A stretch of 64,000 bases of DNA from Lachnospiraceae bacterium (GCA_015258065.1 JABZIZ010000003.1:134217-198216); one strand, 5' to 3'; positions 50,228 to 60,249 are shown, counted from the stretch's first letter. Notes: generated from the sequence alone by a model not told the origin. Program-made: numbers and translations.

Positions 50228-51949
50228 TTAAGAAACTCGCCCCTTCTCCATCTCATAAATTCGGTCGGCGAGGGACATGGTAGACTGTCTGTGAGAAACC
50301 AGCACTACGGTCTTTCCCTCTTTTTCTTTCTCTAAGGATTGCAAAATAATGCCCTCATTTAAAACATCCAGATTGCTGGTAGGCTCATCGAGAAGCAAGA
50401 GCTCCGCATCGTGGAGAAAGGCTCTCGCAAGTCCGATTCGTTGCTTTTCTCCGTCAGAAAGAGAATCTCCAAGCTCGCCCACCTCTGTTTCATATCCTTT
50501 AGGGAGGCTCATGATAAAATCATGAATGCTGGCTTTTTTTGCCGCATTTTCAATCTCTTCCTGCGAAGCAGAAAGCTTTGCGACCGCAATATTTTTTGCA
50601 ATCGTGTCATGGAAGAGAATGGTATCCTGTGTCACATAGCTTGTCATTTTGCGAAGACAGTCCGTATTGATTTCCTTCACATTTTTTCCAGAAAATAAAA
50701 TCTCGCCCTCTTTCGTATCCCAGAAACGCATAAGCAGCTTTAAAAGAGTGGATTTTCCGGAGCCGCTGACACCGTGAATCCCGAGAACCTTTCCCTTCGG
50801 AATGTCAACCGAAACCTGATTCAGAATGATTTCATCCTGATAAGAAAATGTAAGTTTTTCGACTCTTGCACCGTTAAATGGAATCTCTTCTCCGTTCGAT
50901 ACCTCTTCTACCGCAGGCTCTTCCTCTAAGAGGGAAAGAACCCTCTCTCCTGAGGCCAGGGTCTGGTTTAAAGTATTGGAAAGGGACGAAAGCGCCACTA
51001 CCGGTCCAAAGGAGCTCATCATGGCAAGGGTGGAAAGGAGCAGAGCAGAAAAGCTTACGGCATGGCTCTGATAGAGGAAAAGCATGGTAAAAAACATTCC
51101 CCAGGAAAACAGCTGAATTGCAAGATTCGTCACCGCACGCTGTGAGCCCTCAAAGGAGCTTAAGTTTCTTTGGAAAGCGGAGAGTCTTTTCGACCTTTCA
51201 TCCATTTCCATAGCTTGTTTTTCTCCCACATGGTATTGCTGGATTTCATCCAGACCGTAGAGGCTATCCAAAACAAAGTTATTTAACTCTCCCATCTCGC
51301 TTCTCAGTGCCATGCCGGCTTCCGCGCTGCGCTTTCCATTCCATATAGGAAGAAGCACGCCGACGGTAAGATAGGCCGCTAAGGCAATTGCTCCCGCAAG
51401 AATATGCTGCTTAGCGATAAAGAGAAGCAGAATCAGCGAAGTCAAAAACGCAATGGCTATCGGGGAAACGGTATGCGCGAAAAAGACCTCTAAGAGCTCG
51501 ATATCCGAAGTAATCACGGAGATGAGATTCCCCTTTTCCTTTCCCTCCAGCTTTGCCGGGCAGAGTTTTCTAAGGATCGCAAAAACCTTATGGCGAATCA
51601 TCGCAAGTATCCGAAAGGCGATATAGTGGTTACAATACTGCTCACCGTAGTGCAGGATTCCCCGTGCCACGGCAAAGAGGAGGATCACGGTAAAAAGCTT
51701 CTGCCAGGAGCCTGTTGCAAAAGAGAAGAAGCCCCCCGGCATAGAAAAGCTAGCCCCGGAAAGGTTATGCAGGGCAGGAAGCTCCGAAATCCCCTTTAGG
51801 ATTCCGTATCCCCCGAGAATGGTAAGGAAGATTGCACATAAAAATCCTAAAACACCTAAGATAATGCCGGTCAGCATCACTCCCGTAAGAGGCTTTATAA
51901 GCACGATAAGCTTCCGCATAATCGCCAAGTCCGATCTTCTTTTATTCAT
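50228..51949 (-). CDS. ABC exporter subunit, CydC-like (permease plus ATPase)
   Basis: A 573-residue half-transporter. Six helices lie in about residues 15-310. The ATPase has GVSGSGKST, a signature LSDGEKQR (Asp in place of the second Gly, a known variant in CydC proteins), LLLLDEPTSNLD and VSHRQST. In other bacteria CydDC exports cysteine or glutathione for cytochrome bd assembly; no cydAB is nearby, so a general heterodimeric exporter is also possible. It overlaps the CydD-like gene by 8 bp. Confidence 0.8.
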   Translation of the reverse strand: MNKRRSDLAIMRKLIVLIKPLTGVMLTGIILGVLGFLCAIFLTILGGYGILKGISELPALHNLSGASFSMPGGFFSFATGSWQKLFTVILLFAVARGILHYGEQYCNHYIAFRILAMIRHKVFAILRKLCPAKLEGKEKGNLISVITSDIELLEVFFAHTVSPIAIAFLTSLILLLFIAKQHILAGAIALAAYLTVGVLLPIWNGKRSAEAGMALRSEMGELNNFVLDSLYGLDEIQQYHVGEKQAMEMDERSKRLSAFQRNLSSFEGSQRAVTNLAIQLFSWGMFFTMLFLYQSHAVSFSALLLSTLAMMSSFGPVVALSSLSNTLNQTLASGERVLSLLEEEPAVEEVSNGEEIPFNGARVEKLTFSYQDEIILNQVSVDIPKGKVLGIHGVSGSGKSTLLKLLMRFWDTKEGEILFSGKNVKEINTDCLRKMTSYVTQDTILFHDTIAKNIAVAKLSASQEEIENAAKKASIHDFIMSLPKGYETEVGELGDSLSDGEKQRIGLARAFLHDAELLLLDEPTSNLDVLNEGIILQSLEKEKEGKTVVLVSHRQSTMSLADRIYEMEKGRVS

Positions 51950-53792
51950 GCTTTTCCCCTCCTTCCTTTATATCTTCCCTTTCTCCTCTTTGATCCTGCA
52001 AGTCTTCCATAATCCCTTGTTCTTCAAAACCAGTATCTTTTTGTTTTTCTGTAGAACTTTCTTTACGTGTTTCAGAAAAGCTTTCCAGCTCTTGTTGTTC
52101 CTTAAACAAGCGGCTGTAGCTTCCTCCCTTTTTAAAGAGCTCCTCATGCTTTCCGGCTTCCGTCACTCTGCCGTTTTCCAACATGAAGATACAATCACTC
52201 CCCACAACATTGGCGAGTCTATGGGAAATCAGGAGTATTGTTCTGCTCTTTGCAAGCTCATGAATGACCTCCATAATCATTTCTTCACTTTCCGCATCAA
52301 TATTCGAGGTCGCTTCATCAAAAATATAGACCGGAGTATCGTGGAGAAGTGCTCTTGCAAGAGAAAGCCTCTGCTTCTGCCCTCCGGAAATATTGCTGCC
52401 GTTCGAAAGGAGTGGCATAGCAAGTCCCCCCTGTGCTTCTATAAAGGAGAGGAGGTTTACCTTTTTTAAGGCTTCCTTCATCTCCTCCTCGGTTGCGGAT
52501 GGCTTTCCGAGGAGAAGATTCTCCCGCACAGTCCCCTTAAAGATCCAGCTGTCATGCCCGATCATCGTCATTTTATCGAGGATAGACCGAGACGAAAATT
52601 CCGTAAGCTCTCTTCCGTTTAACTTTACGGAGCCTTTGTAGCCCTTATTTTTCCCCATAAGAATCCCGGCTATAGTGGATTTTCCGGATCCGGAAAGACC
52701 CACGAGGGACACAAAGGAACAGGCAGGAATTTCCAATTCGACATCACGAAGGATTTCCCGACTCTCCTCATAGGAAAAGCAAAGTTTTTCCATAGAAATC
52801 CGTATTTCTTTTTCTTCCAGTACAGCTTTCCCGTCTTCCGCTTCCGGAATATCCAGAAAAGCAAAGATTCGGTCACTTGCTTTCATCCCGTTCATACCGA
52901 TATGAAAGAAACTTCCGAGCAGTCGCATGGGGAGAAAGAATTCCGCCGCAAGGAGGGTGATCATTAAAACGCCGGAAAGAGAAATTGCCCCTTTGGAAAA
53001 CCCACCAAGAGCCGAGATGATCCCGACCGCCGCCCCGCCGTAAGCGACAATATCCATCACCGAAGTACTGTTTAACTGCATGGAAAGCACCTTCATCGTG
53101 ATTTTCCGGAAAAGCTCCGCTTCCCTGTCCATGTCCTCCGCCGCAGCCTGATCCGCCTGATAAATCTTTAAGGTGGTCATGCCCTGCAGCTTTTCCAAAA
53201 AGCTGTCGCCCAGTCCGTAATAGATTGCAAAATAATGGCTAAGCAGTCTTTTTGCGACAAGCATTACAAGCATAATGACGATAGGAATGAAGGGCACCGC
53301 AAGAAGAAGGAGCAGTGCCGTTTGAACGCTGATACGCGAGAGGATAAAGAAGAGGGTAATCGGCGCCAAAAGAGAGTAGAAAAACTGGCTTAGATATCTT
53401 CCGAAATAGATTTCCAGCTGTTCCACGCCTTCTCCTGCCATTTGCACGATTTCCGCACTGTTTACGCTTTCTCGGTATGACGGCCCGAGAGAGAGCATTT
53501 TCTCATAAATCTTATTCCGAAGAATTCGTTTTACATCCGCACTGGCATGAAAGCTCGCCTTTGTATACAGGCGGTCGCAGAGAAAGCGAAAGCCCAGTCC
53601 GAGCAGAACAATCCCCATAGTCAGGGCTATTCCCTCCGTACTTAATTTCTGCTGCCAAGCATTCTCTAAGAGATGGGCAATATTGTACACAATCACGACC
53701 TGTGCAAGGAGCGAAATCCATTGCCATACTATCTGCTGTACGATATACTTTCCGGCTCCCTTTAAAAGCCGGATCAGTCGCATTTTAATCAC
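51942..53792 (-). CDS. ABC exporter subunit, CydD-like (permease plus ATPase)
   Basis: A 616-residue partner of the CydC-like protein. Transmembrane helices fall in about residues 15-310 (QWISLLAQVVIVYNIAHLL at the start), followed by an ATPase with GLSGSGKST, ISGGQKQRL, VYIFDEATSNIDAESE and ISHRLAN. A charged 55-residue C-terminal tail rich in Glu, Gln and Lys is unusual. The GTG at 53792 has AAGGGGG upstream; the ATG at 53783 is an alternative. It is the first gene of the pair. Confidence 0.82.
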   Translation of the reverse strand: MIKMRLIRLLKGAGKYIVQQIVWQWISLLAQVVIVYNIAHLLENAWQQKLSTEGIALTMGIVLLGLGFRFLCDRLYTKASFHASADVKRILRNKIYEKMLSLGPSYRESVNSAEIVQMAGEGVEQLEIYFGRYLSQFFYSLLAPITLFFILSRISVQTALLLLLAVPFIPIVIMLVMLVAKRLLSHYFAIYYGLGDSFLEKLQGMTTLKIYQADQAAAEDMDREAELFRKITMKVLSMQLNSTSVMDIVAYGGAAVGIISALGGFSKGAISLSGVLMITLLAAEFFLPMRLLGSFFHIGMNGMKASDRIFAFLDIPEAEDGKAVLEEKEIRISMEKLCFSYEESREILRDVELEIPACSFVSLVGLSGSGKSTIAGILMGKNKGYKGSVKLNGRELTEFSSRSILDKMTMIGHDSWIFKGTVRENLLLGKPSATEEEMKEALKKVNLLSFIEAQGGLAMPLLSNGSNISGGQKQRLSLARALLHDTPVYIFDEATSNIDAESEEMIMEVIHELAKSRTILLISHRLANVVGSDCIFMLENGRVTEAGKHEELFKKGGSYSRLFKEQQELESFSETRKESSTEKQKDTGFEEQGIMEDLQDQRGEREDIKEGGEKHE

Positions 53793-53933
53793 GTTTTCCC
53801 CCTTTTTGCTCTGAATTCATGAAGAATCCCCCTTTCCGAACAACTTTCCCGCTCTTTCCGATCCCTTTCCTTCCGCTCCAAAAAATGCTATCCTGATACC
53901 TCAGCGGAGTTCTACGAAAGGACCGAATCAAGG

Positions 53934-54551
53934 ATGACTGAGAACGATTCTGCCGTGCAGGCTATTATAACAGAAATCGAACATTTACCGGAAAACAAAA
54001 GTTATACCGAACGGGGCATTCCTCCCATTTTTCAGTTTCACCAAGAGGCAAAGATTCTTTTGGTCGGGCAGGCGCCGGGAAGAAAGGTAGAAGAATCCGG
54101 CATTCCCTTTCATGACCTTTCCGGAAAAAGACTGATGGAATGGATGGGCATTTCCGAAGCAATCTTTTATGGAAAATCCATTGCCATTGTCCCTATGGAC
54201 CTTTATTATCCCGGAAAGGGAAAGGGCGGTGACCTCCCTCCCCGCAGCTTTATGCGCAACTATCACGATAAAATCGTAGCGTTACTTCCAAAGGTAGAGC
54301 TTCGAATTTTAATCGGAAAGTATGCCATTTCCCACTACAATCAAAAAGGAGCAAAGCTTCCCTTAAAGGAACTGCTTTACTCCTATGCTGTAGAGGACGA
54401 AGCGTTCTCCCCGGAAATCGGCTCCTCCCCCATCGATTTTCCGCTGGTACACCCCAGCCCCTTAAACTATGGCTGGATCAAGAAAAATCCCTGGTTTATG
54501 GAGAAAAACATCCCCCTTTTACAGAGACTTGTGAGGGAGAGAATAGGTTAA
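53934..54551 (+). CDS. uracil-DNA glycosylase family protein
   Basis: A 205-residue protein of the uracil-DNA glycosylase superfamily. Motif 1 is LLVGQAPGRKVEESGIPFHD, with DLSGKRLMEWMGI following. The C-terminal substrate-site motif is VHPSPLNYGW. The family removes uracil or related bases from DNA; this subgroup is poorly studied. It has AAGG directly before its ATG and no partner gene. It overlaps the convergent amidase gene by 4 bp. Confidence 0.82.
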   Translation: MTENDSAVQAIITEIEHLPENKSYTERGIPPIFQFHQEAKILLVGQAPGRKVEESGIPFHDLSGKRLMEWMGISEAIFYGKSIAIVPMDLYYPGKGKGGDLPPRSFMRNYHDKIVALLPKVELRILIGKYAISHYNQKGAKLPLKELLYSYAVEDEAFSPEIGSSPIDFPLVHPSPLNYGWIKKNPWFMEKNIPLLQRLVRERIG

Positions 54552-55432
54552 AATAAACCCTTCATCATCTTCCTCGGCACACACATCATTACGGTTCTTT
54601 CCGGATCCACTACCTGACAGAATCGCAAATCTCCCACGGCACTGAGAAGCATACCAGCTTCGTTAAAGGAAAGCCCTAACTGCTCCTGTACTCTCTCGTT
54701 CATGATCCGTACCGCATGAAAAACCGCTTTCTCTATTTCTTCATGGGAATAGATTACACCACAGATTTCCTCATTTTCCAACATCGGTGTTTCAATGCGA
54801 ATTCCCTTCATTACCGACAATCTCACCTTCACCTCAGCGGAAATTTCCACTCCGCTCACCATCACCTCTCCGTCTCCCATCGCCGCGTGCACGTCTCCCA
54901 AGGAGAAAAGAGCGCCGTCGTGGAATACAGGAAAATAAAGGCTTGCCCCTTCTTTGATGCGCTTATTGTCCATGTTTCCGCCATGGCAGCCAGGTGTACC
55001 GCAGTTGATCGCACCATTTTCCGGTGCAACACCGATCACACCAATCATGGGCGTCACATCAAAGACAAGCTTGTCATTAAAATGCACCTTGCCCTCTTCC
55101 ACCTTGATCCGTTTTACAGACTCCTCTTTCACCAAAGAACCAAGTACGCCGTTATCCGGGAGGGCACACATCACGCCCTGCTGATCCAGAGTAATCTCCA
55201 GGATTTCCACCTTAAGGACATCTCCTGCCATTGCATTCTGCACATAGACCGGACCGGTGGCGGGATTGATACGGTCCCAGTTCAAAGCTCCAATACATGT
55301 CCCCTCTTCACTAAGCTGGTTATCAAAGCAGTCGTGTGTGCGGAAAATAACGGTTTCTCCGTCCATCACCTCCGCGACCGGTTCATTTTTACCGTCAAAG
55401 GCAAAGATTCTATTGTTTTCGATGATTTTCAT
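54548..55432 (-). CDS. acetamidase/formamidase family protein
   Basis: A 294-residue cytosolic amidohydrolase. It has the FmdA/AmdA features: FRTHDCFDNQ, NPATGPVYVQNAMAGDVLKVEI as short blocks (ATGPVYV, AMAGDVL), the metal/active-site region GTPGCHGGNMDNKRI, FSLGDVHAAMGDGEV, and the C-terminal LDVCQVVDP-like RFCQVVDPERTV. It releases ammonia from short-chain amides. I chose the ATG at 55432 (MKIIENNRI), as the family start fits here; an upstream ORF to 55555 adds 41 residues of no clear kind. An iteron array lies further upstream. Confidence 0.85.
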   Translation of the reverse strand: MKIIENNRIFAFDGKNEPVAEVMDGETVIFRTHDCFDNQLSEEGTCIGALNWDRINPATGPVYVQNAMAGDVLKVEILEITLDQQGVMCALPDNGVLGSLVKEESVKRIKVEEGKVHFNDKLVFDVTPMIGVIGVAPENGAINCGTPGCHGGNMDNKRIKEGASLYFPVFHDGALFSLGDVHAAMGDGEVMVSGVEISAEVKVRLSVMKGIRIETPMLENEEICGVIYSHEEIEKAVFHAVRIMNERVQEQLGLSFNEAGMLLSAVGDLRFCQVVDPERTVMMCVPRKMMKGLF

Positions 55433-55599
55433 AGTTGTTTCTTCATCCGATTTTCCTACTACGGATTCGACCTCTTGTGCCAATACAACTTTGAGAAAAC
55501 GGATGATTCTCCTTTCTACTAATGATTTGTGATTTTTATAATTTTGTCCATACATCTCTCAGATGGGAACTTTAACTAAGGAATTATCTTATTCAAAAA

Positions 55600-55680
55600 T
55601 GAATTTTCAGCATTTACAATATCGAGTATTTGGCTTTGAAATTACCGAGCATTTGGCTTTCTTTAATCCGATGGTTTGGC
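55600..55680. repeat. 23-bp-phased direct repeats, CGAGTATTTGGC (array 1)
   Basis: Exact 23-bp spacing of CGAGTATTTGGC (55623), CGAGCATTTGGC (55646) and CGATGGTTTGGC (55669). A decayed copy (8 of 12 bases) starts at 55600. The 11-bp spacers between units are T/A-rich and begin TTT. The array lies in the otherwise gene-free 55433-55901 gap, between the amidase start and the metY terminator. The same core and period are found at 63425-63539. Confidence 0.75.
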
Positions 55681-55738
55681 ATATTTTTATAAAATATAAT
55701 TGAAAATGAAATCATCCGTCAAGATAGAATAATTCCTG

Positions 55739-55784
55739 AAAAAAAGACCGACAAAACCGGCACTTTCCGGCTTCATCGGTCTTT
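55739..55784 (-). terminator. terminator after metY
   Basis: Stem AAAGACCGA (55743-55751) with TCGGTCTTT (55776-55784), with an inner CCGG/CCGG pair. On minus it is followed by seven T (55739-55745 as A on plus). It lies 118 bp after the metY stop. Confidence 0.8.
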
Positions 55785-55901
55785 CTCTAACTTGATTTTT
55801 CTCTGTACATTTTCCTTTTAAACAGTTTCTCTTTCATTAAATATCTCTTTATACTATCTTCTTTAAAAAACTATCTCCATCCGCTATCTCAGCGTACCAG
55901 T

Positions 55902-57179
55902 TTACTTCCCTAATGCTTGATCCACATCGGCAATAATATCCTGCACATCTTCAATGCCTACAGACATTCTGATAAGGTCAGGAGATACGCCTGCTGCCAG
56001 AAGCTCCTCATCATTCATCTGTCTGTGAGTGGTAGATGCCGGATGCAGTACACAGGTTCTGGCATCCGCAACGTGGGTAACGATAGCCGCGAGTTTCAGA
56101 GAATCCATAAACTTTACAGCCGCGTCTCTTCCCCCAACTACGCCGAAAGAAATAACACCGCAGGAGCCCTTTGGCAAGTACTTTTTAGCCAATTCATGCT
56201 GGCTGTCCTTTTCCAAGCCGGAGAAGGAAACCCAGGCTACCTTCGGGTGCTTTTCCAAATGCTTTGCTAAAGCCAAGGCATTTTCATAATGTCTTTCCAT
56301 TCTTAAGTGCAGAGTTTCCAATCCTACGCCAAGGTAAAAGGAGTTTTGCGGAGAAGGAATGGAGCCTAAATCACGCATGAGGTTCGTGGTCATTTTCACA
56401 ATATAAGCAGCCTTTCCGAAACCCTCCGTATAGACTGTGCCGTGGTAGGTTTCATCCGGAGTGGTTAGTCCCGGGAACTTTTCGCTGTACTTCGTCCAGT
56501 CAAAGTTTCCGGAATCCACAACTGCACCGCCAACAGAGTTCGCAAAGCCGTTCATGTATTTGGTGGTGGAGTGTGTCACGATATCCGCTCCCCATTCAAA
56601 AGGTCTACAGAATATCGGAGTGGGGAAGGTATTGTCCACGATAAGAGGAACGCCGTGCTTATGCGCTGCCTGAGCAAACTTTTCAATATCCAAAATTTTC
56701 AAAGCCGGATTCGCCAAAGTTTCTCCAAAAACCAGCTTTGTGTTGGGGCGGAACTTGGAATCCAGTTCTTCTTCGGAAATATCCGGATCCACGAAGGTCG
56801 TTTCAATGCCCATATTTTTCATGGTCTTTGCAATTAAGTTGTAGGTTCCTCCGTAGATTGCGGAAGAGGCAATCACATGATCTCCTGCAGTGGCAATATT
56901 GAAGATGGCATAGAAGTTTGCCGCCTGACCAGAAGAGGTTAGAATAGCCGCAACCCCTCCCTCCAGCTGACAGATTTTGTTTGCCACAGCATCATTCGTG
57001 GGGTTTGCCAGTCTGGTATAAAAATAGCCGGACTCCTTTAAGTCGAAAAGATTCCCCATTTGCTCGGAAGTCTCGTATTTAAAGGTTGTGGACTGCACGA
57101 TGGGAACCACCCTTGGTTCTCCGTTTTTCGGCTCATACCCGCCCTGCACACAGATTGTATTGATATTGTAATTTGCCAT
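55902..57179 (-). CDS. metY: O-acetylhomoserine aminocarboxypropyltransferase (O-acetylhomoserine sulfhydrylase)
   Basis: A 425-residue PLP enzyme that makes homocysteine from O-acetylhomoserine and sulfide. It has the Cys/Met-metabolism family motifs: YFYTRLANPTNDAVANKI, SSGQAANFYAIFN, DNTFPTPIFCRPFEWGAD, and the PLP lysine in HSTTKYMNGF, followed by the long C-terminal domain usual for MetY. The ATG at 57179 has AAGGAG 8 bases upstream; the frame opens 6 codons earlier. It stands alone between a terminator and its own promoter. Confidence 0.92.
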   Translation of the reverse strand: MANYNINTICVQGGYEPKNGEPRVVPIVQSTTFKYETSEQMGNLFDLKESGYFYTRLANPTNDAVANKICQLEGGVAAILTSSGQAANFYAIFNIATAGDHVIASSAIYGGTYNLIAKTMKNMGIETTFVDPDISEEELDSKFRPNTKLVFGETLANPALKILDIEKFAQAAHKHGVPLIVDNTFPTPIFCRPFEWGADIVTHSTTKYMNGFANSVGGAVVDSGNFDWTKYSEKFPGLTTPDETYHGTVYTEGFGKAAYIVKMTTNLMRDLGSIPSPQNSFYLGVGLETLHLRMERHYENALALAKHLEKHPKVAWVSFSGLEKDSQHELAKKYLPKGSCGVISFGVVGGRDAAVKFMDSLKLAAIVTHVADARTCVLHPASTTHRQMNDEELLAAGVSPDLIRMSVGIEDVQDIIADVDQALGK

Positions 57180-57210
57180 AGTTACTACTCCTTTCACTTG
57201 TTTCGCTTAC

Positions 57211-57238
57211 TATATAGTTCGGAAACTTGGATTGTCAA
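57211..57238 (-). promoter_or_regulatory. metY promoter
   Basis: On minus, a perfect TTGACA (57233-57238), a 16-bp spacer and TATATA (57211-57216). The -10 lies inside the palindrome ACTATATAGT (57209-57218), which could be a repressor site. No SAM riboswitch is visible in the short leader. Confidence 0.6.
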
Positions 57239-57289
57239 GCGAAGGAAATCTGGAATATAGCGGAATTTTACACTAATAATATTTTTATT

Positions 57290-59263
57290 TTACATAACAT
57301 AAATTCCGTTATTCTCCATGATGTCTTTTATCTCAGACAATTCACTGAATATTTCATTTTGATTGTTCTGACTAAGTTGACAAGAAGAAAAAACATCATA
57401 ATGATATGGAACTAAAAGCAATCTGAAAATCATATAACTCTTTAATTCAAAATTTCTCCTAATACTATTTTGTCCAAGTTTTTTAAATTCTATATATTGA
57501 TTGTCATCAAATATTTTAAATAAAGAATCCCATAACCATTCTATAAACTCTTTAAATAAAAAGTGAGATACATACGAATTAGAAAGTTCAGAACATAATT
57601 CGTTAATAAAATTTGATTTCTGCAAATCCATAATATTCTTTCTGAATTGATTTTTATTTATGACCATTTCCCATATTTTAAACTCCTCAATATTCATTAT
57701 CTTCCTATGGGATCGTTCTGCATAAGCGAGCCTGAATATTAGTACTACTACAATATCTTCGAACTCTAAAAAACTTAATAGGTATTCAAGAATCTCATTA
57801 CTAAAATCCCCGCCTTGCATAAGTTCATACTTACTAGTTGTTCTCAGAGCATTAAGTACATAAGCGGGTAAATATTTATTTCGCATTTTTTCGGAGAAAT
57901 CCTTTATGAACATGTCATTCTGATATTTTTCATTAATAACATGTTCAAAGACAATGTCAAAAACATCTGAAAAATAATGTGCTCCTTGAATTTCGGTATC
58001 TATTTGATTTAAAATTTCAAACACGCACATCATATTATCCGGAGTATGGATGGACTCTAGAAAACTGATTTCACTCAGCTTGTTTTCTACAATTTCTACA
58101 ATTTTAGAGATACATATATTGCTTTTTAATGATTTTTCTTCCCAATTATATATTATATTTTTTCTATAATTCCCCCAAAAAACATCTTTGTACTCTTTGT
58201 TATTTTTCATCTCCTCTTCTATCCTAAGTAAGTGTTGTAAATCTTGCTCCATTATTTGAATCAAGCCCAATGGCACTACATCCAATCTTGCCAAGATATT
58301 CCATTTTTGATTGTAATAATTCTCTAACAGCTTCATTCTTTGTTTGAAGAAAAAATATGTAATTATGTCTTTAATATTATTTTTAGGCTCAGAATCTCTG
58401 TAGTGAAACACTCTAGTCAATATATTGTCTATTATTTTCTGTTCAGAGCTAAATGCCGCCATATAAAACTCTATTTTTTCATTATCAGTTTTACTAACTT
58501 CATTCCCTCTGTTAACAATATAGCTTATAAGTGTTTCAACATTAGCATAAAAATCACAGTCTAAATTTATGATATTTTTAAAAGAAAAAATAGTTTTAAA
58601 GAGTTTTTGAGAATAATTTGTCAATTCTAATTTGATTTTATATTCTTCATATTGATTAGTGGTTTTATATAAATAGCTGCGTGTAAACGCATTGCTGGAT
58701 AGGGCAACAGACTCTATCAATAATGCGGTACAAAAAAAGGAACTTACTATAAATACAGCAAGCCAAGTTGATTTTATATATTGAATTCTAGTAGCAAAAA
58801 TGGCGAAAAAATTATTAAATATTCTACTTTGAAAATATGTTTCCGAACACAAAACTATACCCGGTATACCAGCAATTATCCAAAAATATAATCTGGCAGG
58901 AATAGAACTAAATGATTTTAGCCAGAAATTATCATGGAATTTTAGTTTCTTTATATTGTATCCTAAATAAAAATTCTCTTTATTCTCAATATCTACCGTC
59001 TGATTTTCCAAATAATTTGAGATAAATGTCATGATAGATACAAGCCCTACCGACATTAAAAACATTTCTTTCCACTTTAATTGTACCTCTATATTTTTAT
59101 AAATAAAGCAAGATAAGATAATACTTAACCATATAGAAATATGTTTCCAAGGATACCTACAAATTACATATATATCAAAACCCCAGTTCACTATTCTTTT
59201 TATCCCACTGTAAATGATATATTCTATTTCAATTTTTAAGTTTTCTATCATGATACAAATCAT
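57290..59263 (-). CDS. AT-rich orphan membrane protein, function unknown
   Basis: A protein of about 657 residues that I do not recognise. The first 210 residues carry four to six hydrophobic segments (for example HISIWLSIILSCF, LYFWIIAGIPGIVLC, WLAVFIVSSFFCTALL). The remaining 440 or so are soluble, helical and rich in Asn, Lys, Ile and Glu. Base use is far more AT-rich than its neighbours, which suggests transfer. The start is uncertain: ATGs at 59323, 59263 and 59251 are possible, and only AAAGG near 59266 looks like a ribosome binding site. It splits metY from the DNA glycosylase. Confidence 0.6.
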   Translation of the reverse strand: MICIMIENLKIEIEYIIYSGIKRIVNWGFDIYVICRYPWKHISIWLSIILSCFIYKNIEVQLKWKEMFLMSVGLVSIMTFISNYLENQTVDIENKENFYLGYNIKKLKFHDNFWLKSFSSIPARLYFWIIAGIPGIVLCSETYFQSRIFNNFFAIFATRIQYIKSTWLAVFIVSSFFCTALLIESVALSSNAFTRSYLYKTTNQYEEYKIKLELTNYSQKLFKTIFSFKNIINLDCDFYANVETLISYIVNRGNEVSKTDNEKIEFYMAAFSSEQKIIDNILTRVFHYRDSEPKNNIKDIITYFFFKQRMKLLENYYNQKWNILARLDVVPLGLIQIMEQDLQHLLRIEEEMKNNKEYKDVFWGNYRKNIIYNWEEKSLKSNICISKIVEIVENKLSEISFLESIHTPDNMMCVFEILNQIDTEIQGAHYFSDVFDIVFEHVINEKYQNDMFIKDFSEKMRNKYLPAYVLNALRTTSKYELMQGGDFSNEILEYLLSFLEFEDIVVVLIFRLAYAERSHRKIMNIEEFKIWEMVINKNQFRKNIMDLQKSNFINELCSELSNSYVSHFLFKEFIEWLWDSLFKIFDDNQYIEFKKLGQNSIRRNFELKSYMIFRLLLVPYHYDVFSSCQLSQNNQNEIFSELSEIKDIMENNGIYVM

Positions 59264-59347
59264 TACCTTTCTTGTAGAATTCAATATATTTACTTCGCGG
59301 TAATTCCTGTAATAGCTTTTCATATTGCAAAAAGTGCTATCGAAAAC

Positions 59348-60172
59348 TCATCCATCTTTGCGCCCGATTACCCCTCTCTCATAATAAAAAATATATTGCT
59401 GGATAATCCCTGCATTTTCCCCATACAAGGAAAATGGAGATACTCCACCGCATTCCTTCTCAATGGCGCGGAAAATCCAGACATCCACCGGCACGCAGGC
59501 GGTTCTTCCGTAGGCAAATAGGGCGATGCAGTTTGCCACCTTTATGCCTACCCCCATGACGGCCTGAAGCTTTTCCAGCAATATATCATTGGGAAGCTCT
59601 GCGATGGCTTGGAGGTTTAGCTCTCCACTATTGACCTTTTTTATTGCGTCCAAAATATACTTCACCCTATAGCCAAGACCGCAGGCTGCCAGCTCTTCCT
59701 CCGTAGCATCTTTCATTTCTTCCGGGGTGGGAAATGCCTTTAGCCTTTCCTGTCCCGTAACAATATCATGCCCATATTTTTCTGATAGTGCTTCCACGGA
59801 TTTGATGATGGCGGGAATACTTTTTCTTTGTGAAATAATAAAGGTAAGAAGCATTTCCCAGGGGTCTTGCCGTAGAAGCCGTACTCCACGGCCATGAGCA
59901 ATGGCCTGATCCACGAATTCATGCTTTCCGCTTTCTGAAAGGGCAATTTCCCGGTAGCATCTCTTTAAGTCAAAAAAGGGAACCCAAATAGTTTCCCAAC
60001 TTTCCGGTTCACAGGTGACTTCATATCTTCCAGAACCTTCCTGATGCAGATAGATCACAGCCTCCCCGATGATAAACCGATAGCTCCCGTCTTTCAGCCG
60101 TTTCCCCCTAAAACACTGTCCGCTATCTATGATCTTATCCAGATCAAAATCATCTTGAATCCTCACCTGCAT
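59348..60172 (-). CDS. 8-oxoguanine DNA glycosylase/AP lyase, OGG1-type
   Basis: A 274-residue base-excision repair enzyme. The N-terminal OGG domain (about 1-95, with FDLDKIIDSGQCFR) is followed by a HhH-GPD domain: PWEMLLTFIISQRKSI, the helix-hairpin-helix GVGIKVANCIALFAYG with the catalytic Lys, and VPVDVWIFRAI with the catalytic Asp. It removes oxidised guanine and nicks the strand. The ATG at 60172 has GAGGAGGAG upstream; the frame opens 19 codons earlier. MutY at 2119 works on the same lesion. Confidence 0.9.
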   Translation of the reverse strand: MQVRIQDDFDLDKIIDSGQCFRGKRLKDGSYRFIIGEAVIYLHQEGSGRYEVTCEPESWETIWVPFFDLKRCYREIALSESGKHEFVDQAIAHGRGVRLLRQDPWEMLLTFIISQRKSIPAIIKSVEALSEKYGHDIVTGQERLKAFPTPEEMKDATEEELAACGLGYRVKYILDAIKKVNSGELNLQAIAELPNDILLEKLQAVMGVGIKVANCIALFAYGRTACVPVDVWIFRAIEKECGGVSPFSLYGENAGIIQQYIFYYERGVIGRKDG

Positions 60173-60249
60173 CCATACTCCTCCTCTCAAACCTCCTTGC
60201 CTCGTGCAGATCTTCTTCCACGACACCATACGAATCCCTGTGGTTGATT

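Noticed and set aside
50228..53792. Assigning the ABC pair firmly as cydC and cydD
   Set aside because: Motifs and pairing fit, but no cytochrome bd genes are nearby and exporter-fold heterodimers are hard to tell apart, so the call is left as CydDC-like.
57180..57240. SAM riboswitch in front of metY
   Set aside because: The promoter is only about 30 bp from the start codon, too little room for a SAM aptamer, and no conserved core is seen.
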